From the NCBI GenBank assembly GCA_027622115.1, contig JAQBZS010000312.1, positions 1 to 7,866 of the forward strand: a stretch of DNA of 7,866 nucleotides, given 5' to 3'. The translations under genes were made by a program, and so were the position numbers. Below the pieces are notes generated by a model, which was given only the letters and a program-made list of their open reading frames with translations, had not been told where the DNA came from and made no database searches. The DNA is from Planctomycetota bacterium (lineage in GTDB: Bacteria > Planctomycetota > Planctomycetia > Planctomycetales > Planctomycetaceae). Shown piece by piece: positions 1 through 4,586 of the stretch (positions are counted from its first letter, which is position 1; each line of letters starts with the position of its first letter).

Positions 1-16
1 GTTTAGCGAGGCCTCC

Positions 17-36
17 AAAGGGTCAGACCCCTTTTT
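17..36 (+). terminator. Terminator-like GGGTCAGACCC palindrome followed by a T-run
   Basis: AAAGGG (17-22) pairs with CCCTTT (29-34) around a six-base loop, and the T-run continues to 36, as in a short intrinsic terminator for a + strand gene lying left of the window. The core GGGTCAGACCC (20-30) is a perfect odd-length palindrome, so it could equally be a copy of a small dispersed palindrome rather than a terminator. No upstream gene is visible to decide. The stem is short and part of the T-run lies inside it. Confidence 0.3.
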
Positions 37-94
37 CAGATAGCTTCTAGAGAATAAAACTTCGCGACTTGGCGTTTTTTGCGCGCATTTTTCC

Positions 95-157
95 TCCAAC
101 GAATTCGAGAATCAACGAATGGTCGGAGCAGATTCGTTGGTTCTTTGATTCGTTGGA
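95..157. repeat. Long imperfect palindrome with 26-base arms and 11-base loop
   Basis: Bases 95-120 pair with 132-157 in perfect register without bulges. Twenty-two are Watson-Crick pairs, three are G-T or T-G wobbles (105/147, 107/145, 112/140), and only 106/146 is a mismatch. The loop is 121-131. The outer block is CCAACGAAT/ATTCGTTGG and the inner block is AGAATCAACGAAT/ATTCGTTGGTTCT, so GATTCGTTGG also occurs twice as a direct repeat (131-140 and 147-156). There is no T-run after the stem on either strand, so it is not a standard intrinsic terminator. It could be a structured leader or small RNA, a miniature or REP-like element, or a decayed inverted pair of a dispersed repeat. The structure is certain; its function is unknown. 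Confidence 0.75.
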
Positions 158-191
158 ATTCGCAGTCTTGGGCCGCGTGAATCGAGAAAAA

Positions 192-214
192 CGCGAATGT
201 CTGCCTGATTCGCG
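192..214. repeat. Perfect 7-bp hairpin
   Basis: CGCGAAT (192-198) is followed after nine bases by its exact complement ATTCGCG (208-214). It lies between the large palindrome and the probable transcription start of the citrate synthase gene. It may be an operator-like site or just a continuation of the ATTCG-rich repeat content of this leader. Confidence 0.4.
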
Positions 215-220
215 CTTTCC

Positions 221-249
221 TTGGTTCGCGAGGAAAGAAACGATTTATT
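221..249 (+). promoter_or_regulatory. Weak sigma-70-like promoter candidate for the citrate synthase gene
   Basis: TTGGTT (221-226, three of six consensus -35 bases) is separated by 17 bases from TTTATT (244-249, four of six consensus -10 bases). Spacing is ideal but both boxes are poor. Transcription would begin near 256 and leave a leader of about 65 bases containing the 255-276 hairpin. This is a suggestion from position and spacing only. Confidence 0.22.
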
Positions 250-254
250 TCGGT

Positions 255-276
255 GCAATCCCACGACTGTGGGTGC
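255..276 (+). promoter_or_regulatory. Leader hairpin upstream of the citrate synthase gene
   Basis: CCCAC (260-264) pairs with GTGGG (269-273) around the loop GACT, and GCA (255-257) pairs with TGC (274-276) across a two-base bulge, giving eight pairs. It lies about 47 bases before the start codon. It could act in the mRNA leader, but nothing shows a ligand or an alternative structure. It superficially resembles a fragment of a cobalamin riboswitch core, which I rejected. Confidence 0.35.
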
Positions 277-310
277 GAACTCATTTGCCGCTCGCCTAAC
301 TCCACGATCG

Positions 311-315
311 AAAGG
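311..315 (+). promoter_or_regulatory. Ribosome binding site deciding the start at 323
   Basis: AAAGG sits seven bases before ATG 323, which is good Shine-Dalgarno placement. The reading frame stays open back to 221, but the 34 extra residues resemble nothing in the citrate synthase family and would come from the hairpin leader. This site therefore favours 323 as the true start. Confidence 0.6.
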
Positions 316-322
316 CCGAGTC

Positions 323-1507
323 ATGGGTCAGCATGCTGGATTCGAAAACTCGCCGATTGCCGAGAATTCTGGGCAAGCTGCGGAAGGACTGGCCGGAGTG
401 GTTGCCGGTCGCACGAAACTCAGCACCGTCGGCAAGGCGGGACACGGTCTGACTTATCGTGGTTACAGCATCGAGGACTTGGCGGCTGCGGCGACGTTCG
501 AGGAAGTCGCTTGGCTACTGCTTCGCGGCGAATTGCCGAACGCCGCTCAACTGAGTGCCTATCGCGACTTGCTCAAGACCCAACGTGACTTGCCCGATCC
601 GCTGAAAGTGGTGCTGGAACAATTGCCCGGCGACGCTCATCCCATGGATGTCCTACGCACGGGGTGCTCGGCACTTGGGACGCTCGAACCGGAACTCGAC
701 ATCAGCACCGGAATCTCGACCGACGCTCCCTTCAAAATCGCCGATCGACTGCTGGCCGTGTTTCCGTCGATGCTGCTGTATTGGCATGCGTATTCCACAT
801 CGGGACGTCGAATCGATGTCTGCACGGACGACGAATCGATTGCGACTCACTTCCTGCATTTATTGCACGATCGCCCGACCGATGAGTTGCATGCACGCGT
901 GCTTGATGCTTCGCTGATTTTGTACGCGGAACATGAATTCAATGCGTCCACGTTCACGGCCCGAGTCGCGGCATCGACGTTGTCGGATTTTTATTCCGCG
1001 ATCACGGCCGCGATCGGCACGCTGCGAGGCCCGTTGCATGGCGGAGCCAACGAAGCGGCGTTCGAGCTGATAAGCCGGTTTGACTCAGCGGAAGACGCCG
1101 AACGCGGCGTCATGGAACTGCTGTCCCACAAGGTCAAAGTCATGGGCTTTGGTCACCGTGTGTACCGCAGCGGTGATCCTCGTTCAGACATCATTCAGCG
1201 ATGGGCGAAGCGCCTCGCGGACGAAACCGCCGATGAGCGGCTGTACCCCGTCTCCGAATGCATCGATCAGGTCATCCGTCGCGAAAAAGGTCTGTTTCCC
1301 AACCTCGATTTTTACAGCGCGAGTGCCTACCACTTTCTCGGCATTCCCACGAGCTTCTTCACGCCGATCTTCGTCTTCGCCCGCACGGCAGGCTGGGCGG
1401 CACACGTGTTGGAACAACGCGCCGACAATCGACTGATTCGTCCGAGCGCTGAATACGACGGACCCGGCCCCAGGGCGTTTGTGCCGATCGAACGGCGGGT
1501 GTCCTGA
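323..1507 (+). CDS. Citrate synthase / 2-methylcitrate synthase family protein
   Basis: A 394-residue cytoplasmic enzyme that condenses oxaloacetate with acetyl-CoA to citrate (TCA entry) or with propionyl-CoA to 2-methylcitrate. The catalytic triad of the fold is present: His239 in LHGGAN, His278 in GFGHRVY and Asp329 in NLDFYS. Other family marks are STVGKAGHGLTYRGY near residue 35, YAEHEFNASTFTAR before the first His, and a C-terminal RLIRPSAEYDGP. The length fits the short bacterial type rather than the longer gltA type. From memory of the families, the N-terminal half (HPMDVLRTG, SALG, LLYWHAYS, HFLHLLH) resembles PrpC, while the half around the active site also resembles Bacillus-type citrate synthase. 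Acyl-CoA preference cannot be read from the sequence, and no prpB, prpD or acnD neighbour is visible. Start 323 is chosen for its ribosome site. The nucleotidyltransferase gene follows nine bases after the stop, suggesting one transcript. Confidence 0.93.
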   Translation: MGQHAGFENSPIAENSGQAAEGLAGVVAGRTKLSTVGKAGHGLTYRGYSIEDLAAAATFEEVAWLLLRGELPNAAQLSAYRDLLKTQRDLPDPLKVVLEQLPGDAHPMDVLRTGCSALGTLEPELDISTGISTDAPFKIADRLLAVFPSMLLYWHAYSTSGRRIDVCTDDESIATHFLHLLHDRPTDELHARVLDASLILYAEHEFNASTFTARVAASTLSDFYSAITAAIGTLRGPLHGGANEAAFELISRFDSAEDAERGVMELLSHKVKVMGFGHRVYRSGDPRSDIIQRWAKRLADETADERLYPVSECIDQVIRREKGLFPNLDFYSASAYHFLGIPTSFFTPIFVFARTAGWAAHVLEQRADNRLIRPSAEYDGPGPRAFVPIERRVS

Positions 1508-1512
1508 CGGAG
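1508..1512 (+). promoter_or_regulatory. Ribosome binding site in the nine-base gap before the nucleotidyltransferase gene
   Basis: CGGAG directly follows the synthase stop codon and lies four bases before ATG 1517, or seven before an in-frame GTG at 1520. Either codon could be the start, giving 340 or 339 residues. The tight spacing supports translation from the same mRNA as the synthase. Confidence 0.45.
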
Positions 1513-1516
1513 CCAC

Positions 1517-2539
1517 ATGGTGATTTTGCCTCCTGTCACGTATCCCGCCGCTCGACGGATACAGTTTGAAGACGTGCCGCCCGTGGTGATCGACGCCTGG
1601 AATCGCACGCGAATCACGCTGAGTGAGATCGCCGAACGTTTGGATTCCGGTGGTCTGAGTGCCACGGTGAAGTCGGTGTTCTTGGCGGGATCGCTGGGCC
1701 GCATGGAGCAACTCAGCCAATCGGATGCGGACGTGATTGTCATCGTGGAAGACGACGTCGACCCCGAGTCGAGATTCGGCCGCGACGCATTTGATTCGGT
1801 CTGGGACGCACTTGAGGAACTGGGACTCGCGAGGCCAAAGTCGGATGGCGTGTTTGCAATGGCGGACAAATCGGCTCGCCTGTGCGACCCAACCACTCGC
1901 GGCCTCATCAATGAAGACATGGGAGTCTTCGGTCGTCGATTTCAAATGCTGTTGGACAGCCAGCCGGTCTACGGGGTCGAAGAATTCGAACGACTGCAAG
2001 GTGCGGTTCTCGATCGGTACGCGAGCGATTTCTTGGATCGTGACGCGAACAAGCAATGGACCTACTTGCTGAACGACTTGATTCGTTATTTCCGTTCTTT
2101 GTGCGTGCGAACGCAGTGGATTTCGGAAGTCGGTCCCTGGCGACTGATCAACACAAAACTGCGCCACAGTCGCGTGCTCAATTACGCGGGATTGCTGCTG
2201 CTGCTCGGGGAATGCAGCACGCGACACGACAAAGTCGACTGGCTGAAGTCTCGCATGAAGTGGACGCCGCTGGAACGCGTCGCAGCCGTGTTCGCGACGC
2301 ATCACGATGAACGCCGGTTCGCGGTCGCCGATGCGTACGGTCGTTTCCTCGAGTCAATGCACGACGCTGAATTTGTGACCGGTTTGTGTGACGACGCGGT
2401 TGCAACCGATCGCTGGGACAGCCCACAGCTTGAGCACCTGAAATCAACGTCGGACGAGATACTCCGCAACCTGCTCGGATTCGTGCTGGACCGACGCGAC
2501 GACTGGCATCCGCGATTTTTCGAGTATTTGCTTTTCTGA
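1517..2539 (+). CDS. Nucleotidyltransferase-fold protein of unknown function
   Basis: A 340-residue probably cytoplasmic protein. The N-terminal third carries the DNA polymerase beta-type nucleotidyltransferase signature: hydrophobic strand VFLAG, Gly58-Ser59, Arg62, then Asp70-Ala-Asp72 followed by the strand VIVIV. This is the G-S-x(n)-D-x-D pattern that holds the metal pair and NTP. I could not assign the third acidic residue. The remainder is mostly helical, with two blocks I associate with uncharacterised DUF294/GlnD-like proteins: GRRFQMLLDSQPVYG (139-153), and NDLIRYFRSLCV (186-197) with PWRLINTKLRHSRVL (207-221). No ACT, CBS, HD or membrane segment is seen, so it is not a complete GlnD or a CBS-DUF294 protein. 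The substrate is unknown: nucleotidylation of a protein, RNA or small molecule are all possible. Its position suggests co-expression with the synthase, which hints at but does not prove a metabolic or regulatory link. Confidence 0.82.
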   Translation: MVILPPVTYPAARRIQFEDVPPVVIDAWNRTRITLSEIAERLDSGGLSATVKSVFLAGSLGRMEQLSQSDADVIVIVEDDVDPESRFGRDAFDSVWDALEELGLARPKSDGVFAMADKSARLCDPTTRGLINEDMGVFGRRFQMLLDSQPVYGVEEFERLQGAVLDRYASDFLDRDANKQWTYLLNDLIRYFRSLCVRTQWISEVGPWRLINTKLRHSRVLNYAGLLLLLGECSTRHDKVDWLKSRMKWTPLERVAAVFATHHDERRFAVADAYGRFLESMHDAEFVTGLCDDAVATDRWDSPQLEHLKSTSDEILRNLLGFVLDRRDDWHPRFFEYLLF

Positions 2540-2775
2540 TCGCGAGAGATTCGTACGGCAACTTGAGCCGCGAGATCGCCTACGCCAGCGGCTTCAGAGC
2601 GAACCATTCATCGGGACTTTGGTTCCCAGGTCGTTGCCCCGGGTTGGTATGTTGATGTAGACCCCTTCGGGGCGATCCACAACAGCTTGCAGGAATCCGT
2701 GACCACAAGAAAACTGTTGAATTCGCTGTCACACTGCCTGCCAGCCTCCTCTCGGACCAACCCAGGTTAAAACCT
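2540..2775. other. Intergenic gap between the nucleotidyltransferase and kinase genes
   Basis: No gene is supported in these 236 bases and no clear T-tailed terminator follows the nucleotidyltransferase. The kinase reading frame stays open back to 2656 but has no ATG or GTG there. The middle carries the hairpin repeat described separately. No convincing -10/-35 pair for the kinase is seen. Confidence 0.5.
2611..2680. repeat. Probable copy of a dispersed intergenic hairpin repeat
   Basis: Two hairpins lie close together. The first is CCCAGG (2625-2630) with CCCGGG (2638-2643), six pairs with one A-C mismatch around a seven-base loop. The second is CCCC (2662-2665) with GGGG (2669-2672) around TTC. 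The order GGTTCCCAGG, then CCCCGGGTTGGTATGTTG, then CCCCTTCGGGG matches, from memory, a short element scattered between genes in planctomycete and verrucomicrobial genomes. The mismatch suggests a decayed copy. Repeat status needs a genome search; the hairpins are visible directly. Confidence 0.4.
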
Positions 2776-3714
2776 TTGGCTGATTACATTCGCACTCGCC
2801 GCACGCTTCGACTGCCGATTTGGTCGAGCGTTGTCTTCCTCACGCTGAACGCCGTGTTGTTGGTGACGTTCGTGGTGTTGTCGGCGTTTCAATCGCTGAC
2901 GGGCGCGTTGACGATCGGTATCGTCGCGATTTCGATCGGCATGTTCGGGGTGGCGTTTTACGGCTTTCTGACCGTCAAGGAAATTCGGCTCAACCGTCGC
3001 CAGGCCAATTTCGTGGATAGTGTCACGCACGAATTGAAAACGCCCATCGCCTCGTTGCGGTTGTACTTGGAAACCTTGTCGATGCGGAAACTCACCGCCG
3101 ACCAGCGAGCCGAGTTCTACGGCATCATGCAAAACGAGTTGCAGCGGCTGGATCATTTGATCAACCACTTACTGGAAGTTGGACGGCTCGGCGAAATCGG
3201 CCAAATGGGTGACCCGGAAGACGTGCTGTTGAAACCGCTGCTGAACCGGGCGGCTGAATTGGCGTGCAATCATCACGGCCGAAAGATCGCGGACGTCTTT
3301 CACTTTGATCTGGATCGAGCCGTCATTCGAGCACCTCGGCTGGCGTGCGAAATGATTTTCGGCAACTTGCTGGACAATGCGGTGAAGTACGGAGGCGACT
3401 CGCCGCGCGTGGACGTTGCGGCTCGCGTGCTCAATCGTGGGCGTTTGCAGGTCTCGGTGCTCGACAACGGCGTCGGCGTGCCGTCGGACATGCGTCGCAA
3501 GATTTTCCGCCTGTTTGTCCGCGGCGGCGACGAACTGCATCGCAAGCAAAGTGGAACGGGATTGGGGCTGTACATCGTCCGCACGCTGGTTCACATTTTG
3601 CGAGGTCGGGTCTCCGTGCGGGCTCGCGCGGATGGTCCGGGAAGCGTGTTTGAGATCACATTGCCCGGGACGCTCTTGGATGACGCCAAGCCACCGGCGG
3701 GAGCAGGGTCGTGA
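2776..3714 (+). CDS. Two-TM sensor histidine kinase with minimal extracytoplasmic loop
   Basis: A 312-residue inner-membrane kinase that autophosphorylates and passes the phosphate to the regulator encoded next. Two hydrophobic segments (about 16-38 and 44-66) are joined by only a few residues, so there is essentially no periplasmic sensor domain, and no HAMP domain follows. The HisKA segment has the phosphoacceptor His85 in THELKTPIASLR. The ATPase domain shows the N box NLLDNAVKYG (197-206), G1 box DNGVGVP (230-236), F box IFRLF (243-247) and G2 box SGTGLGLYIV (259-268), so it appears catalytically complete. The start is TTG 2776, with a weak AGG nine bases upstream. No ATG or GTG lies upstream in frame before the stop at 2653-2655, and the next in-frame ATG would cut into the second TM. 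The signal is unknown. The stop overlaps the regulator start by four bases. Confidence 0.92.
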   Translation: MADYIRTRRTLRLPIWSSVVFLTLNAVLLVTFVVLSAFQSLTGALTIGIVAISIGMFGVAFYGFLTVKEIRLNRRQANFVDSVTHELKTPIASLRLYLETLSMRKLTADQRAEFYGIMQNELQRLDHLINHLLEVGRLGEIGQMGDPEDVLLKPLLNRAAELACNHHGRKIADVFHFDLDRAVIRAPRLACEMIFGNLLDNAVKYGGDSPRVDVAARVLNRGRLQVSVLDNGVGVPSDMRRKIFRLFVRGGDELHRKQSGTGLGLYIVRTLVHILRGRVSVRARADGPGSVFEITLPGTLLDDAKPPAGAGS

Positions 3715-4442
3715 ACCAGCCGATTCGCATCTTGATTGTCGAAGACGAAGACGCACTGGCCAACGGGTTGAAGTTCAACTTCGAGGCCGAGGGCTATGAC
3801 GCGGAAGTTGCGCGAGACGGCGATGCCGGTCTGGCCGCGTTTCGCCAGGCCGATCCGCCGTTCGATCTGATTATTCTGGACATCATGCTGCCTGGGGCCA
3901 GCGGCTATGAAGTGTGCCAGTCAATCCGCGCCGACGACGACGTCGTGCCGATCTTGGTGCTGAGCGCCCGCACGTTAAGCGCCGACAAGACGCAGGCATT
4001 TGATTGTGGGAGCGATCAATACATGACCAAACCGTTCGCGCTGCCCGAATTGCTGTCGCGAGCACGCAATCTGGTCGAGCGGCATCGCGGTCGCCGAGCC
4101 ACCAGTGAACCGGATCGAACGCCCGAAGTCCGGTCTTTCGGCTCGGTGCAATTCGACTATCGCCGGTACAAACTCACGACCAAAGGCGAGACCCATTCGC
4201 TCACAAAGTACGAAGCGGAGCTACTGCAATATTTCTTGGCCCACGACGACTTGGTGTTGTCCCGCAGCCAGATTCTGGAAGAGGTCTGGGGTGAAACTGC
4301 GGACATCACCACGCGGACGATCGACAACTTCGTGATGCGGCTGCGCAAACTGATCGAAGAGTCGCCGTCCGAGCCAAAGCATATTCTGTCCGTGCGGGGC
4401 ACCGGATACCGCTTTGTGTCACAGCCGACGGTGAGCGAGTAA
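3711..4442 (+). CDS. OmpR/PhoB-family response regulator transcription factor
   Basis: A 243-residue DNA-binding regulator. The receiver domain (about 5-120) has the acidic pair Glu11-Asp12, phosphoacceptor Asp57 in LIILDIMLPG, switch residues Ser85 and Tyr104, and Lys107 in MTKPF. After a polar linker (about 121-139) comes a winged-helix domain (about 140-236), with the recognition helix near TTRTIDNFVMRLRKLIE and the wing motif RGTGYRF (229-235), typical of OmpR/PhoB proteins. The start is GTG 3711, which overlaps the kinase stop as GTGA, so the two are probably translationally coupled with the kinase first. Target promoters cannot be read from the window. No terminator is evident after its stop. 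Confidence 0.95.
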   Translation: MNQPIRILIVEDEDALANGLKFNFEAEGYDAEVARDGDAGLAAFRQADPPFDLIILDIMLPGASGYEVCQSIRADDDVVPILVLSARTLSADKTQAFDCGSDQYMTKPFALPELLSRARNLVERHRGRRATSEPDRTPEVRSFGSVQFDYRRYKLTTKGETHSLTKYEAELLQYFLAHDDLVLSRSQILEEVWGETADITTRTIDNFVMRLRKLIEESPSEPKHILSVRGTGYRFVSQPTVSE

Positions 4443-4513
4443 AGCGGAGTACACGTACGACATACGGCTCGAAGTACGACTCAAAATCGTCCGGATCCAC
4501 GCTGACTGCCGGA

Positions 4514-4543
4514 TTCGAAGTCGCTCGATTTGGGTGATATACT
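4514..4543 (+). promoter_or_regulatory. Extended -10 promoter for the DUF1549/DUF1553 gene
   Basis: TG (4535-4536), one base, then TATACT (4538-4543) forms an extended -10 element with five of six consensus bases. TTCGAA at 4514-4519 is a weak -35 match at 18-base spacing, which an extended -10 can tolerate. Transcription would start near 4550, about 37 bases before ATG 4587. This argues against a start at TTG 4530, which lies inside the promoter. Confidence 0.45.
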
Positions 4544-4586
4544 CGGCTCTCGGTCATCCCTCTCCTCAATCCATCGAGCCTCAATC

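Larger units (their letters stand above)
1..322. other. Hairpin-rich non-coding leader upstream of the citrate synthase gene
   Basis: I see no convincing gene in this stretch. The open frames crossing it on both strands have no recognisable protein pattern and run through inverted repeats. It holds a terminator-like palindrome (17-36), a stretch resembling a dispersed intergenic repeat (about 60-90), a very strong imperfect palindrome (95-157), two smaller hairpins (192-214 and 255-276), a weak promoter candidate (221-249) and the ribosome binding site of the next gene (311-315). The words GATTCG, GAATTCG and their complements recur many times. Intergenic status is well supported; the role of the individual elements is not. 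Confidence 0.6.

Noticed and set aside
250..280. Cobalamin riboswitch-like fragment GGTGCAATCC followed by GACTGT
   Set aside because: It resembles part of the B12 riboswitch core, but the conserved B12 box and the surrounding multi-stem architecture are not found upstream or downstream. The match is confined to about ten bases.
221..322. N-terminal extension of the citrate synthase to 221
   Set aside because: The 34 extra residues match no family feature. ATG 323 has a well-placed AAAGG and gives the usual family length.
36..324. Overlapping open frames on both strands in the leader (for example 36-305 minus and 69-299 plus)
   Set aside because: They run through the large palindrome and repeat-like sequence, have no recognisable protein pattern and overlap one another. 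The base words explain their composition.
1184..2305. Long minus-strand open frame (373 codons) antisense to the synthase and nucleotidyltransferase
   Set aside because: It is a shadow of two well-supported + strand genes. It crosses their junction and its translation is low-complexity, rich in Arg, His and Gln, with no domain signature.
2776..4442. The two-component genes as part of one operon with the DUF1549/DUF1553 gene
   Set aside because: There is a 144-base gap with its own extended -10 promoter, so independent transcription is more likely, although read-through cannot be excluded.
4452..4482. Repeated GTACGAC words (4455-4461 and 4474-4480) as an operator for the response regulator
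   Set aside because: Two seven-base direct repeats 19 bases apart are suggestive in number but not centred on a promoter box, and the arms are too short to separate from chance.
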